Positions 16,403 through 26,351 are shown, numbered from the stretch's first letter. The stretch: DNA of 64,000 bases from Comamonadaceae bacterium (GCA_027490925.1 JAIXXF010000012.1:29676-93675); one strand, 5' to 3'. Notes: a model not told the origin generated them from the letters alone. Translations and numbers: made by a program.

Positions 16403-16969
16403 TCAATCAGTGGAACGAGGGTCAGCCAGAGCGTGTCGTTCATAGACTAGGGGGAAGTAGCTTGCCAACAACCTCCATCCCGTCTCCACGCTCAGGTTAT
16501 TGGTCCCACGCCGCCGTCTCGTGGTCAAGTAGCACATGACTTCGTACGGACAAAACAACGCGTCCTGATATCTTTTGCCTCCAATTCCTTTTCGCTTGCG
16601 GGCCTGGAGAAGTGCTGGTCGATCAGTGAGGCTTCGAAACCAGCGATCGTTCATCCCGGTAAATGAACCGAACGCTCGTATCAGCTCACTCGAACTTGCA
16701 AGGAGGTCAATCTCCGCCGCTCTATCAACGATCAGGTTCTTTGATGGCGTTAGTTTCTGTCGGGTCAAGATGATTGCTTTTTCCAAGTCGCGTAACCTTG
16801 TCCGTTGAAGTTCCAACTCGGACGCAGTTGGTGTTTTCGCCTCGCACCACCTTTGGTGCTCAGAGAGCAGCCGATCAAGCTCTAGCGCCAGATCCCAACC
16901 CTCACTGAAGTCAGTGTCTTCTGAAGCTAATGGTGTTTGTTTGCTATCACTTGGAAACTTCTTAGTCAT
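16403..16969 (-). CDS. 188-residue island protein of unknown function
   Basis: Started at ATG 16969 (MTKKFPSD); the frame is open to 17098 but that extension is basic, low quality and lacks a ribosome site. The protein is mainly helical: a coiled-coil-like segment around residues 25-75 (LALELDRLLSEHQRW, ELQRTRLRDLEKAIILTRQKL), then a basic stretch (QARKRKGIGGKRYQ) and a C-terminal part with CYLTTRRRRGTNNLS. No family recognised. The basic, helical character suggests nucleic-acid binding. It is the gene nearest the tRNA-His end of the island, where an integrase would normally be expected. Confidence 0.6.
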   Translation of the reverse strand: MTKKFPSDSKQTPLASEDTDFSEGWDLALELDRLLSEHQRWCEAKTPTASELELQRTRLRDLEKAIILTRQKLTPSKNLIVDRAAEIDLLASSSELIRAFGSFTGMNDRWFRSLTDRPALLQARKRKGIGGKRYQDALFCPYEVMCYLTTRRRRGTNNLSVETGWRLLASYFPLVYERHALADPRSTD

Positions 16970-17181
16970 AGTCGATCCACTACATGAGATGACGCGCACC
17001 GCTGATACTGCGCGTTGAAAGTGCCGGAAACGATACGTTTGATGAGCCGTCTTCGCCGTGCGACGCTTCAAATAACTGCCCGTCAGGGAGCGAGACAATC
17101 TTTACATTCTCGGCCTGCACCCGACCGAGCTGAGAATACTGGCAGAGAACGGTATCGAGTAGTAGGAAACCCCTGTACCGC

Positions 17182-17203
17182 TGGCTACATGGTGGCTACA
17201 TGG
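17182..17203. repeat. Tandem 11-bp repeat TGGCTACATGG x2
   Basis: Two exact adjacent copies, 17182-17192 and 17193-17203, located 13 bp from the tRNA-His terminator stem and at the island edge. They could be part of a recombination core or a protein-binding site; no second copy was seen at the other edge. Confidence 0.65.
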
Positions 17204-17215
17204 AGACCAAAGAAA

Positions 17216-17246
17216 AAAGCCTGCTATCGCTTTGATAGCAGGCTTT
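17216..17246 (-). terminator. Rho-independent terminator after tRNA-His
   Basis: A perfect 13-bp stem AAAGCCTGCTATC / GATAGCAGGCTTT with a 5-base loop. Read on the minus strand it ends in a run of six T, directly after the tRNA-His gene. Read on the plus strand it ends in TTTCCTTT, so it may act weakly in both directions. Confidence 0.85.
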
Positions 17247-17257
17247 CCTTTATTTAC

Positions 17258-17334
17258 TGGGGTGGCTGATGGGGCTCGAACCCACGACAACAGGAATCAC
17301 AATCCTGGACTCTACCAACTGAGCTACAGCCACC
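17258..17334 (-). tRNA. tRNA-His (anticodon GTG)
   Basis: A 77-nt gene with encoded CCA. The acceptor begins with the extra G(-1) of tRNA-His and pairs with the 3' strand CAGCCACC. D arm AGCTCAGTTGGTAGAG, anticodon loop TTGTGAT (anticodon GTG) and T arm GGGTTCGAGCCC are all present. It lies 40 bp downstream of ppiD and is followed by a strong terminator. The genomic island begins just beyond its 3' end, a usual integration position. Confidence 0.96.
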
Positions 17335-17374
17335 GTTAGACCTAATTATAACAAAGACACTCGCAGGATCCGCC

Positions 17375-19300
17375 TCAGCGGGCATCGTTGATTTGCGTGC
17401 TGGTCGGTGCTGGCACTTTGATTTTTGCCTTGTACCGGTCTTGCAATACCTTGTAGTACGCCAACACTTCAGCGGAAGTCCACCAGCTGGCGTATTGCGC
17501 CTGGTCTCGCTTCGTTGAACGCTCTTCCGGTCGAACTTGCGGTAACCGCTTGTCAACACTGGCGACCACAAAGCCCTGCGTGCCCACATCCACCCCCACC
17601 AATTCAGGCAAGCGGTCGGGTGCTGCACGCAGGGCCGCACCAATCAACTCCACCGGCGCGGTGGTGGATTGCGTGCGCGAAATCTGAAGGGTCTCCTGGA
17701 AGGCCGCCAACGCTGGGTTCTTGCGCCATGCTTCAAGCTTGGCAGCTCCGTCGGCTCGGGCCAGCTCTTGTGCACGGAGTGCCAACAAACGCTCACGCAC
17801 CTGGGCCCTCACCTCAGCAAGCGGTCGCGTGCGCGCTGGGGTGTATTCGGTGAGCCGGCCAGCCGCCAATTGGTTGGGACCGATCTCGATGGCCTCGGTG
17901 TTGCGTTTTTTCTCAGTGGATTCGGGTGAGAACAACGCGGCCATGAAGTTCGGATTGCCCAACGGACCAGATACACCGGGGAGCGGCTGGCGCCCGATGG
18001 CGGTGGCCCGGCGCACCGGCAGCTTCAACTTGGTGGCCACCGCTTCTAGATTGTCGGGTTGCTCAAACACCCCGTTGGAGAACGCCTCCGCCGTTTCGGC
18101 AAATTTGGCGGTGGCCAATTGCTGGCGCAATGTGGTCTCGATCTCTGCCTGAAGCTCTTCAAAACGGCGCAGCTTAGGGGCTTTGACATCGGTGAGCTGG
18201 ATGATGTGAAAGCCAAAGTCGGATGCCACCACGTCGCTGATGTCTCCCTTTTTGAGAGCGAATGCCGCGTCCTCGAACGGTTTGACCATCACGCCGCGGC
18301 CGAAAAAGTTCAGGTCACCGCCACTGGGAGCCGAGCCAGTGTCTTGGGAGTGTTGCTTGGCCAACTCGGCGAACCGGCTCGGGTTCTTGCGTGCCTCCGC
18401 CAACAGCTCGGTGGCGCGGGCTTTGGCCTTCTCACGCTCGGCAGCGGGGGCATCTTTGGCCGAGTTGATCAAAATGTGGCTGGCGCGGCGTTCTTCGTTG
18501 CCTGACAACCGGACTGCATTTTGTTCGTAGTAAGCCTTGACATCTTGGAGGCTGACGCTGACAGCGCTCTTCACAGCGTCCATGTCGAGCACCACGTATT
18601 CGGCGCTCGCTTTCTCCGGAGACTGGAACAGGCCAGGATTGTCCTTGTAGAAGCGCTCAATGTCTGTGTCGGACAGGGTCACTTTGCCAATGTAGTCCGC
18701 GCTGTTGAATCGGGCCACGCGGACCTCCCGCCTTTCATGGAACGCCGACAGCGCGGTGTCGGACACCGAGGTTGGTGAGAAGCCAGAGGCCGCAATACCC
18801 TGCACCACCTGCTGAACCGACAGGTCGTTCCTGACGCGGGCCTCAAACATCTCGGGCGTCATGCCCTGGCTGCCCACCAATTGTTTGTAACGGTCCATGT
18901 CCAGCGAACCGTCAGGACGGCGCAGGGAGGCAATCGTCGGATTCAGCTGCAGGTCACGTGCCAAACGCTGGTCGCTGGTGACAAGGTTCGACTTGTTGGC
19001 GGCCACGGCGAGGACACGTTCACGCACCAAGCGTTCAAGGGTGGCGTATTTGGCTTCCGGCGTGTCCAACAGTTTTGGATCGAAGCGGGGCACCGACGCC
19101 CGCAAACGTTGCAATTCGTTGTTGTGTGCCGTGTCCCATTCGGCCTGGGTGATGTCCAGCCCGTCCACCGTGGCCACCACAGCGCTCTTCTCGCTCAGCC
19201 TCGTGGTGCCATCCACACCCAACAAAATGAACGAGGGCACGATCAGCAGCACCAGGATCAGCATCAACGTTTTGGAACGCTCGCGGATAAAGTCAAACAT
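17375..19300 (-). CDS. ppiD: Periplasmic folding chaperone / peptidyl-prolyl isomerase PpiD
   Basis: A 641-residue protein anchored by one N-terminal membrane helix ([18 protein letters not shown], residues ~13-30), with the bulk in the periplasm. The N-terminal SurA-like chaperone region runs to about residue 250. A parvulin (PpiC) domain follows at about 265-365 ([13 protein letters not shown], then [21 protein letters not shown], ending [10 protein letters not shown]). PpiD sits at the SecYEG exit and helps newly translocated proteins; its isomerase activity is weak in known members. hupB lies upstream as in E. coli, here with a tRNA-Val gene inserted between them. Confidence 0.93.
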   Translation of the reverse strand: MFDFIRERSKTLMLILVLLIVPSFILLGVDGTTRLSEKSAVVATVDGLDITQAEWDTAHNNELQRLRASVPRFDPKLLDTPEAKYATLERLVRERVLAVAANKSNLVTSDQRLARDLQLNPTIASLRRPDGSLDMDRYKQLVGSQGMTPEMFEARVRNDLSVQQVVQGIAASGFSPTSVSDTALSAFHERREVRVARFNSADYIGKVTLSDTDIERFYKDNPGLFQSPEKASAEYVVLDMDAVKSAVSVSLQDVKAYYEQNAVRLSGNEERRASHILINSAKDAPAAEREKAKARATELLAEARKNPSRFAELAKQHSQDTGSAPSGGDLNFFGRGVMVKPFEDAAFALKKGDISDVVASDFGFHIIQLTDVKAPKLRRFEELQAEIETTLRQQLATAKFAETAEAFSNGVFEQPDNLEAVATKLKLPVRRATAIGRQPLPGVSGPLGNPNFMAALFSPESTEKKRNTEAIEIGPNQLAAGRLTEYTPARTRPLAEVRAQVRERLLALRAQELARADGAAKLEAWRKNPALAAFQETLQISRTQSTTAPVELIGAALRAAPDRLPELVGVDVGTQGFVVASVDKRLPQVRPEERSTKRDQAQYASWWTSAEVLAYYKVLQDRYKAKIKVPAPTSTQINDAR

Positions 19301-19367
19301 TCAATCCCTCTGTCTCAAAACAAAAAGGCGAACACGGGGTTCGCCTGGCTCTCTAGGGGGTGGTGGG

Positions 19368-19443
19368 TGGTGGGTGCTGACGGGCTCGAACCGCCGACCT
19401 ACGCCGTGTAAGGGCGCTGCTCTACCAACTGAGCTAAGCACCC
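19368..19443 (-). tRNA. tRNA-Val (anticodon TAC)
   Basis: A 76-nt gene with encoded CCA. Acceptor GGGTGCT pairs with AGCACCC, D arm AGCTCAGTTGGTAGAGC, anticodon stem GCGCC/GGCGT around CTTACAC with anticodon TAC, and T arm CGGTTCGAGCCCG. It lies 13 bp downstream of hupB and 67 bp upstream of ppiD, all on the minus strand, so it may be processed from a shared transcript. Confidence 0.96.
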
Positions 19444-19456
19444 CACCGAAACAAAT

Positions 19457-19729
19457 TCAGTTCAGCGCGTCTTTAAGCGCTTTGCCAGGACGGAACTTCG
19501 GCACCTTGGCCGCTTTGATTTTGATGGTCGCACCTGTGCGTGGGTTGCGCCCGCTGCGTGCCGCGCGTTTGCCAACCGCAAAAGTACCAAAACCAACCAA
19601 AGACACCGAGCCACCTTTCTTGAGGGTGGTCTTGACAGCGCCGATGGTGGCTTCAAGAGCTCGGGTCGCGGCCGCTTTGGAAATGTCGGCGTGCTTGGCG
19701 ATGTGCTCGATGAGTTCGGTTTTGTTCAC
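19457..19729 (-). CDS. hupB: DNA-binding protein HU
   Basis: A 90-residue HU-family protein of standard length. It begins [21 protein letters not shown] and carries the family signature [21 protein letters not shown], followed by [16 protein letters not shown]. As a dimer it bends DNA and shapes the nucleoid. Position upstream of ppiD matches the E. coli order. The HU beta type is favoured by this neighbourhood. Confidence 0.95.
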   Translation of the reverse strand: MNKTELIEHIAKHADISKAAATRALEATIGAVKTTLKKGGSVSLVGFGTFAVGKRAARSGRNPRTGATIKIKAAKVPKFRPGKALKDALN

Positions 19730-20006
19730 AGGATTCCCCTCATTCAGATTAGGTTGGTTGTGCGTTGAACATGGTGAGTCTGATCGTAGGGCGCCTCGCC
19801 GGATCCTGGCTCATAAGAACACTGGGTGCAACGCAGGAAGAGGTGTGTTGGTGAAGGCCCATCACCCAGCCCGCGATATCACTTGTGGTCACCATGCGCA
19901 AGCGACGGATTCTAGTCGCTTTTGACCCCAAGCCGCGCAGCAACAACCAGCCTGTGAAACTGAGAAAAGCCTTGCCATAGCAAACGCCGACCGTCTGGCA
20001 AAGCGA

Positions 20007-21107
20007 TCATGAACGGTCGGTGGCCACGGCCTGCGCGATCGCGCGCCCCACATCGCCGGTGCCGGCGGTTCCGCCCAGGTCGGGCGTTCGCGGCGCACCA
20101 CTTTGGGGGCTCAACACGGCCTCGATCGCTGCGAGGATCGCGTCATGCGCGTCGCGGTACCCCAGGAAATCCAGCATCAACGCACCGCACCAGATCTGTC
20201 CGATGGGGTTGGCGACAGCGCGGCCTGCGATGTCGGGCGCCGACCCATGCACCGGCTCAAACAACGATGGAAACCGGCGGTCAGGGTTGAGGTTGGCGCT
20301 GGGCGCGATACCGATGGTTCCAGTACACGCAGGGCCAAGGTCGCTCAGGATGTCACCAAACAGATTACTGGCCACCACCACATCGAAAAAATCCGGACGC
20401 TGGACAAAGTGAGCGGTCAGGATGTCGATGTGGAACTTGTCCACCGTCACCTCCGGGTAATGCTCGGACATCGCTGCAACACGTTCGTCCCAGTACGGCA
20501 TGGTGATCGCGATGCCGTTCGATTTGGTCGCGCTGGTCAGGTGTTTTTTGGGTCTCGACTGTGCCAATTCGAAGGCAAATTTCAGCACCCGATCCACACC
20601 CACGCGGGACATGACCGTTTCTTGCATCACGATTTCACGCTCGGTGCCTTCGTACATGCGGCCACCGATGCTGGAATACTCGCCCTCTGTGTTCTCGCGG
20701 ACGATCATCATGTCGATCTCTCCCGCCGCCCTGGCGCTGCCGTCCCGTCGAACCACCGGCGCAACGATGCCAGGCATCAGCTTTGCAGGCCGAAGATTGA
20801 CGTACTGATCGAATTCGCGTCGAAACAGCAGCAGCGAGCCCCAAAGCGAGATGTGGTCTGGAATCTTCTCTGGCCAACCGACCGCACCAAAATACAGTGC
20901 GTCGTGACCACCAATCTGGTCTTTCCAATCGACCGGCAACATCTTGCCGTGCTTTTCGTAATAACGCCAACTCGAAAAGTCAAAGTGATCGAACCGCAGG
21001 TCAATGTCGAACCGCCGAGCGGCCGCGTCCAACACCCGCAGGCCTTCTGGCATGACTTCTTGTCCGATGCCGTCACCGGCGATCACGGCGATGCGATGCA
21101 CACCCAT
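20007..21107 (-). CDS. Tartrate dehydrogenase / D-malate dehydrogenase (decarboxylating) family
   Basis: A 366-residue member of the isocitrate/isopropylmalate dehydrogenase superfamily, in the TtuC/DmlA branch. It has the N-terminal nucleotide region IAVIAGDGIGQEVMPEGL, the substrate-loop RENTEGEYSSIGGR, the catalytic Tyr/Lys region (LTSATKSNG) and the metal-binding Asp residues of VASNLFGDILSDLGP. These enzymes oxidise tartrate, D-malate or related 2-hydroxyacids with NAD and a divalent metal. It lies between hupB and an EamA exporter and may be co-transcribed with the exporter (26-bp gap). An inverted repeat CCGACCGT/ACGGTCGG spans its stop codon (19987-20020). Exact substrate not determinable from sequence. 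Confidence 0.85.
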   Translation of the reverse strand: MGVHRIAVIAGDGIGQEVMPEGLRVLDAAARRFDIDLRFDHFDFSSWRYYEKHGKMLPVDWKDQIGGHDALYFGAVGWPEKIPDHISLWGSLLLFRREFDQYVNLRPAKLMPGIVAPVVRRDGSARAAGEIDMMIVRENTEGEYSSIGGRMYEGTEREIVMQETVMSRVGVDRVLKFAFELAQSRPKKHLTSATKSNGIAITMPYWDERVAAMSEHYPEVTVDKFHIDILTAHFVQRPDFFDVVVASNLFGDILSDLGPACTGTIGIAPSANLNPDRRFPSLFEPVHGSAPDIAGRAVANPIGQIWCGALMLDFLGYRDAHDAILAAIEAVLSPQSGAPRTPDLGGTAGTGDVGRAIAQAVATDRS

Positions 21108-21132
21108 GCGAGTTAATCCTTCTTCAAACAGT

Positions 21133-22029
21133 TCAAGGGGAAGAGACGGTACGAACCACTAGGCTGACGCCGGTGGCCGTCAACACCGTGCCCAACAAGG
21201 TGATACCGGTGATGGGCTCGTCAAACAGCACCCACGCCATGAGTGCCGTGGTGGGGGGCACCAGATACAGCAAGGTGGTGACCGAGGTGGCTGCGCCGCG
21301 CTGGATCAGAAGGTACAGCAATGAGCTGCCGCCCAAGGTCAGAGCCAACACCGACCAAGCGACTGCTGCGATGAGCTCGTTGTTCCATGAAATTGCCTCG
21401 CGCTCCAGCACTGCAAAAGGCAGGGCCACGGCCAGTGCCGCCACCAACTGAACCGCGCTGGCGCTGCGCACATCGCAAGGTTGCACCTGATGCTTCTGGT
21501 ACAGCGTTCCCACGGTGATGCTGAACAACGCCCCCACCGCGAAAGCGAGATTGGCCAGATTGGCCTCTGCGCCTTGGCCGAACTTTCCCGACACCACCAA
21601 GACCAACCCAACAAACCCCACGGCCAACCCCGCCCACTGACGACGTGTGACCACACCACCCAAGGCGGACAGCCAGATCGCCGTGAGCACTGGCTGAAAT
21701 CCAACAATCAGCGCGGAAAGGCCTGAACCCATACCGGCCTTCACAGCCGACCAGACACCGCCCAGGTACCCTGCATGCATCAGCACACCTGTCACGCCCA
21801 AGTGCAACCATTGAGAACACGATCGGGGCCAACGAACCCGCGCCAGCCAGATCCAGGGAAGAAAACACGCGATCGACAGCGCAAACCGCAAAGCCAAAAA
21901 CTTCATGGGCGGCGCATGGGGCATGCCATAGCGGGCAACGATGAACCCGGTACTCCAAATCAGCACAAACACCCAGGGCATGGCTTTAACCCACGCTGAA
22001 CCCTCGGTGGGTGGGCTCAACGGACTCAT
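21133..22029 (-). CDS. EamA/DMT-family transporter
   Basis: A 298-residue inner-membrane protein with about ten helices in two EamA repeats; the second begins near residue 150. The start ATG 22029 overlaps the pgsA stop in an ATGA, so a longer start at 22128 is rejected. Recognisable elements include WSTGFIVARYGMPHAPP in the first helix region and VPPTTALMAWVLFDEPIT in the last repeat. Members export amino acids, metabolites or purines; the substrate here is unknown. Confidence 0.88.
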   Translation of the reverse strand: MSPLSPPTEGSAWVKAMPWVFVLIWSTGFIVARYGMPHAPPMKFLALRFALSIACFLPWIWLARVRWPRSCSQWLHLGVTGVLMHAGYLGGVWSAVKAGMGSGLSALIVGFQPVLTAIWLSALGGVVTRRQWAGLAVGFVGLVLVVSGKFGQGAEANLANLAFAVGALFSITVGTLYQKHQVQPCDVRSASAVQLVAALAVALPFAVLEREAISWNNELIAAVAWSVLALTLGGSSLLYLLIQRGAATSVTTLLYLVPPTTALMAWVLFDEPITGITLLGTVLTATGVSLVVRTVSSP

Positions 22030-22592
22030 TTGGCCCGGGCACGAATTTCGGGCAGTGCCTTCTGCAGGTAATAGACCATGGACCAAACGGTGAGCACCGC
22101 AGAAGCCCAGATCAAGCCAGCACCCCACACGCGGGTGTCAATCAGGCCCAGGAGCACACTGTCGTACAGCAGGAACGGAATGGCCACCATCTGCACTGTG
22201 GTCTTGACCTTGCCCAACATGTGCACTGCGACGCTCTTCGATGCACCGATTTGCGCCATCCACTCGCGCAAGGCGGAGATCGCGATTTCCCGTCCGATGA
22301 TGATCAACGCCACGAACACGTCGGCCCGGTTGAGGTGCACCAAGACCAGCAGCGATGCACACACCAAAAACTTGTCCGCCACCGGGTCAAGGAAAGCCCC
22401 GAAGGAAGACACCTGGTTCAACTTGCGAGCGAGGTAGCCATCTAGCCAGTCAGTGATGGCAAAAGCCACAAACATCACGGTGGCAGCGATGTTGCGGGTC
22501 GGCTCTTCAAATGGCAAGTAAAACACCCCAACGATGAGCGGAATGGCGACGATACGCGTCCACGTCATCAGGGTGGGAATGGTGAAGAACAT
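22026..22592 (-). CDS. pgsA: CDP-diacylglycerol--glycerol-3-phosphate 3-phosphatidyltransferase
   Basis: A 188-residue integral membrane enzyme, started at ATG 22592 (MFFTIPTLMTWTRI, the usual N-terminus); ten extra residues to 22622 are unlikely. The CDP-alcohol phosphotransferase motif is complete: DGYLAR, then G at a fixed distance and FLDPVADK. It makes phosphatidylglycerol-phosphate, the first step to phosphatidylglycerol and cardiolipin. It lies just downstream of a small TonB-like lipoprotein gene and uvrC. The uvrC-pgsA pairing is common in Gram-negative bacteria. Confidence 0.94.
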   Translation of the reverse strand: MFFTIPTLMTWTRIVAIPLIVGVFYLPFEEPTRNIAATVMFVAFAITDWLDGYLARKLNQVSSFGAFLDPVADKFLVCASLLVLVHLNRADVFVALIIIGREIAISALREWMAQIGASKSVAVHMLGKVKTTVQMVAIPFLLYDSVLLGLIDTRVWGAGLIWASAVLTVWSMVYYLQKALPEIRARAK

Positions 22593-22626
22593 AGACCGAT
22601 TCTGGCATGGACTGAATGGCACACCG

Positions 22627-23160
22627 TCAGTCTGCGATGGCCAGCGATCGCAGCTGGAATTTCAAATCGTCGTTGTACAGAAATGTTTCATTGAACTGCC
22701 ACGGGGCGGGCAAATGGGCAACCGAGCCAAACGGGGCAGCTTGCTGGACGGCAGTAATGGCGAGCTTCACCGTTTGTGGCGCGAACTTGGGCGTTCGCAA
22801 CACCTCAATCCGACGTACCGAACCATCGCGGTGAAGTTGCACCTGCAGCACGGGGATGGACTGAAGCCGCTGTGGCAACGGGCCGGAAAAGCTTTCTCCT
22901 GCGTTCGTTTGAACGATCCGCTGGGCCGCGTTCCGCCGGTACTCGTCCCAGTTACGGGGGGGCGTGTGGGACTCCGAGGGCTGCGCTTGCGTCTGAGGCT
23001 TCAACGACAGACCTTGATCAGGCCGACTTGATGGGCTTGTCTGGAGCGTTTGCGGCGTGGTGTGCGGCCGTGCAGGCGGTGTGGGGATGGACCCAGGCAT
23101 CAGCACACATCCGGTCAGGCCTGCCATCGCCGTCATTGAACCCCATTTAATGAAGCGCAC
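22627..23160 (-). CDS. Putative lipoprotein with TonB C-terminal-like domain
   Basis: A 177-residue product from GTG 23160, selected by a strong GGAGGAG site seven bases upstream; it overlaps the uvrC end by 14 nt. An ATG at 23136 is the alternative. The signal peptide ends in lipobox LTGC. A Pro/Ser/Gln-rich linker follows, and residues ~85-175 ([19 protein letters not shown], then [18 protein letters not shown]) match the TonB C-terminal fold found in stand-alone periplasmic proteins. Unlike TonB it is not an inner-membrane energy transducer. Function unknown. Confidence 0.75.
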   Translation of the reverse strand: MRFIKWGSMTAMAGLTGCVLMPGSIPTPPARPHTTPQTLQTSPSSRPDQGLSLKPQTQAQPSESHTPPRNWDEYRRNAAQRIVQTNAGESFSGPLPQRLQSIPVLQVQLHRDGSVRRIEVLRTPKFAPQTVKLAITAVQQAAPFGSVAHLPAPWQFNETFLYNDDLKFQLRSLAIAD

Positions 23161-25138
23161 GGTAAATCTCCTCCGCCAGTTCTTTTGATATGCCTTCGAC
23201 AGTGGCGATGTCCGCCACTCCAGCCGCCGCCACCCCGCGAATGCCGCCAAAACGCTGAAGCAGTTTCGCTCGCTTTTTCGGCCCGATACCGGGAATATCT
23301 TCCAGCTTGCTGCCACCAGTTCGTACTTTGGCGCGCTGGGCCCGCATACCGGTGATGGCGAAGCGGTGCGCCTCGTCGCGAATCTGCGCCACCAGCATCA
23401 GCGCGGCCGAATCTTTGCCGAGGTACACCTTCTCACGGCCATCGGCGAACACCAGTTCTTCAAGGCCGACCTTGCGGCCCTCTCCCTTTTCTACGCCGAC
23501 GATCCGTGATAGTTCCAACCCCAGGCTTTCGAATACCTCGCGCGCGACGCCGACCTGACCTTTGCCTCCGTCAATGAGCACGATATCGGGCATGCTGGTG
23601 TGATTGGGGTCGTCAGCCACCGCCTCGGCCAGTTTGCCGTAGCGCCGCCGCAGCACCTGGCTCATGGCGGCGTAATCGTCGCCTGGGGTGATGCCGTCGA
23701 TGTTGTAGCGTCGGTATTCAGCACTTTGCATCTTGTGGTGGTGGAACACCACACACGAGGCCTGCGTGGCCTCGCCAGCGGTATGAGAAATGTCGAAGCA
23801 CTCGATGCGCAGTGCCTCCAGGCTGTCAGGCGCCATGTCCAAAGCCGTGACCAGCGCGCGCGTACGGGCTTGCTGAGAGCCCTCTTCGGCGAGCAGCCTC
23901 GCCAGCTGAATCGACGCGTTTTTTAGTGCCATCTCCAGCCAGATGCGCCGCTGTTCGCGGGGATTGTGTACAGCGTGAACGCGTTGGCCCGCCTGGGCCG
24001 ATAGCGCACCGATCAAGTCCTTACCCACAGCTACGCTGGTGATCAGCGTGGGCGGCGGCAAGATGTCGGTGTAGTGCTGCGCAATGAACGCCTCCAGCAC
24101 CAGCCGCTCCACTGGCTCAGGCTCGGTGGCGTCACCAGCTTCCTCGTCGAAACGCAGGCTGGTGGCATCCTCGACATGCACCGGAAAGTACGGGCGATCG
24201 CCCAAGTGCCGCCCCCCCCGTACCACCGCGAGGTTGACGCAGGCTTTGCCCCCCTGCACCTGAACCGCCAAGATATCGGCATCTTTGTCGGCGCTCGTCT
24301 CCACCGACTGCTGGTGCAGCACGCGCGAGAGTGCCGACATCTGGTTACGGATATCGGCCGCTTGCTCAAACTCCAGGCGCTCGGCGTGGTGGCGCATGCG
24401 TTCTTCCAGCGTCAAGAGCACGCCTTGGGTTTCACCCCTCAAAAACTGCTCGGCGTGCGCCACGTCTTGGGCGTAGGCGGCAGGGCTGATCTGATTCACA
24501 CAGGGACCCGAGCAACGTTTGATCTGGTAAAGCAGGCACGGGCGGGTGCGGTTGGAAAACACAGTGTCCTCGCAGGTCCGCAAGCGGAACACCTTTTGCA
24601 GCAGTAAGATGGATTCCTTAACCGCCCAGGCACTCGGGTAGGGCCCGAAGTACCGGTGCCTTTTCTCCACCGCACCTCGGTAATAGGCCACCCTCGGGTA
24701 GGCGGATGCACCGCTGGCGCTCTGTGGCCCTGGTCCAGTGATTTTCAAATACGGGTAACTCTTGTCATCGCGGAAGAGGATGTTGAACCGCGGGTTGAGC
24801 GTTTTGATCAGGTTGTTTTCAAGCAGCAGCGCCTCTGCCTCAGACCGCACCACTGTGGTCTCCAAGCGGGCGATCTTGCCCACCATGTGGCCAATCCGGG
24901 TGCCGCCGTGGTTCTTCTGAAAGTAGCTGGACACCCGCTTCTTCAAATCACGTGCTTTGCCCACGTAAAGGAGTTGCCCGTTCGCGTCAAAGTACCGATA
25001 CACACCAGGCAGGGCTGGCAGGGCAGCGACCTCGCTCAGCAGCTGGTCCGAATGGGGGCTGTCGGTTTCGCAAGCATCAGAAGCAGCGGAGCCGGCGCTG
25101 TGCATGGCGGCGGCTGGTGGATTGGCGGCTGTGTCCAT
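23147..25138 (-). CDS. uvrC: Excinuclease ABC subunit C
   Basis: About 663 residues from ATG 25138; a longer frame to 25246 would run into the divergent earP gene and has poor composition. Domains in order: GIY-YIG nuclease near residues 40-120 ([19 protein letters not shown]), UvrB-interacting helical hairpin near 240-275, an RNase H-like endonuclease domain with DGGKGQ near 520, and a C-terminal helix-hairpin-helix pair ([21 protein letters not shown]). UvrC makes both incisions in nucleotide excision repair. The first ~40 residues are Ala-rich and not conserved. The intergenic region to earP is only 38 bp, so the two promoters must overlap. Confidence 0.95.
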   Translation of the reverse strand: MDTAANPPAAAMHSAGSAASDACETDSPHSDQLLSEVAALPALPGVYRYFDANGQLLYVGKARDLKKRVSSYFQKNHGGTRIGHMVGKIARLETTVVRSEAEALLLENNLIKTLNPRFNILFRDDKSYPYLKITGPGPQSASGASAYPRVAYYRGAVEKRHRYFGPYPSAWAVKESILLLQKVFRLRTCEDTVFSNRTRPCLLYQIKRCSGPCVNQISPAAYAQDVAHAEQFLRGETQGVLLTLEERMRHHAERLEFEQAADIRNQMSALSRVLHQQSVETSADKDADILAVQVQGGKACVNLAVVRGGRHLGDRPYFPVHVEDATSLRFDEEAGDATEPEPVERLVLEAFIAQHYTDILPPPTLITSVAVGKDLIGALSAQAGQRVHAVHNPREQRRIWLEMALKNASIQLARLLAEEGSQQARTRALVTALDMAPDSLEALRIECFDISHTAGEATQASCVVFHHHKMQSAEYRRYNIDGITPGDDYAAMSQVLRRRYGKLAEAVADDPNHTSMPDIVLIDGGKGQVGVAREVFESLGLELSRIVGVEKGEGRKVGLEELVFADGREKVYLGKDSAALMLVAQIRDEAHRFAITGMRAQRAKVRTGGSKLEDIPGIGPKKRAKLLQRFGGIRGVAAAGVADIATVEGISKELAEEIYRALH

Positions 25139-25176
25139 GACCCGTATTGTGGACAATCCGGGGCAAAGGACGCGGC

Positions 25177-26262
25177 ATGCGCTGGGACATCTTCTGCAAA
25201 GTGATCGATAACCACGGCGACATTGGCGTGTGCTGGCGGCTGGCATCTGACTTGGCGAACCGTGGCGAACACGTCAGATTGTGGTCCGACGACTTGTCCG
25301 CTTTAGGGTGGATGGCCCCGGACGGCCACCCCAACATCGCCGCCCTGCCCTGGCCCGACGACCACCCCGCCACGTGGCGACGCATGACGCCGGGAGACGT
25401 GGTGGTCGAGGCTTTCGGTTGCGACATCCCGGACCCTGTGGCTGGCGCCATGGCCGAATGCGCCATAGCGGGGACGCAGCCGGTGTGGATCAACCTCGAA
25501 TACCTCACCGCTGAAGCCCACAGTGAGCAAAACCATCGTCTGCCTTCGCCGGTTCTCAGTGGGTCCGGCAAAGGCCTGACCAAGCACTTTTTTTACCCGG
25601 GTTTCACGGCCGCTACAGGCGGCCTGTTGCGCGAACCCACTTTGGTGGACGAACAACGCCAGTTCGACCGTACGGCTTGGCTGGCACAACAACAAATCCC
25701 CTGGGGCGGCGAGCGTTTGGTGTCACTTTTTTGCTATGAGCCAGCAGGACTTTCAGCATGGTTGAACGATTTGATGGCCGACTCGCTGCGCACCAGGCTG
25801 CTGGTGGCCTTCGGCCGGGCCCAAAGCGCCGTCATCGACCACTTTTCAAAACGAATCTGGCGCCAGCCCTCGTTTTCGCTCACGTCCTCGCTATCAATTT
25901 CATACCTTCCGCCGCTCACGCAGCCCGACTTTGACCGCCTGCTTTGGGCCTGCGACATGAATTTTGTGCGAGGGGAAGACTCGCTGGTGAGGGGCATCTG
26001 GGCGGGTAAACCCCTGATCTGGAACATTTACCCGCAGGACGACGGCGCGCACCACGCCAAGTTGGAAGCCTACTTGGACGCCATGGCAGCACCCGAGTCG
26101 CAGCGGCGGTTTCACCGTGTGTGGAACGGCATCGAGCCAGGCCCGCTGCCCCACGTAGACGCCATTGAGTGGGCCGATGTCGCCACCGCGTGGCGACATC
26201 ACGCGAGCCAACTCGCCGACTTGACCAGCCAGTTGCTCGGATTCGCAGCAGAAAACCGTTAA
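25177..26262 (+). CDS. earP: Elongation factor P arginine rhamnosyltransferase EarP
   Basis: A 361-residue GT-B glycosyltransferase. It starts at ATG 25177 after AAAGGA and begins [22 protein letters not shown], the characteristic EarP N-terminus with the catalytic Asp. The C-terminal part has [18 protein letters not shown] and [14 protein letters not shown], which bind dTDP-rhamnose in known members. It adds rhamnose to Arg32 of EF-P, which the adjacent efp gene supplies, and is needed for polyproline translation. It is divergent from uvrC and precedes efp by 89 bp. Confidence 0.95.
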   Translation: MRWDIFCKVIDNHGDIGVCWRLASDLANRGEHVRLWSDDLSALGWMAPDGHPNIAALPWPDDHPATWRRMTPGDVVVEAFGCDIPDPVAGAMAECAIAGTQPVWINLEYLTAEAHSEQNHRLPSPVLSGSGKGLTKHFFYPGFTAATGGLLREPTLVDEQRQFDRTAWLAQQQIPWGGERLVSLFCYEPAGLSAWLNDLMADSLRTRLLVAFGRAQSAVIDHFSKRIWRQPSFSLTSSLSISYLPPLTQPDFDRLLWACDMNFVRGEDSLVRGIWAGKPLIWNIYPQDDGAHHAKLEAYLDAMAAPESQRRFHRVWNGIEPGPLPHVDAIEWADVATAWRHHASQLADLTSQLLGFAAENR

Positions 26263-26351
26263 AATCAAAGGCTTTGCTGACACCCCGGGCTGGCCGGCGG
26301 CAACACCACATCGCATATCGCCGCGCGAGCGGTCTACTCTCCCGTAACGCC

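Larger units (their letters stand above)
16970..17257. other. Island/tRNA boundary, no gene
   Basis: About 290 bp without a credible gene. It contains an 11-bp tandem repeat at 17182-17203 and the tRNA-His terminator at 17216-17246. No integrase fragment was recognised in any frame. Confidence 0.55.

Noticed and set aside
20103..21116. A 337-residue open frame opposite the tartrate/malate dehydrogenase gene
   Set aside because: His/Arg-rich shadow of the real gene.
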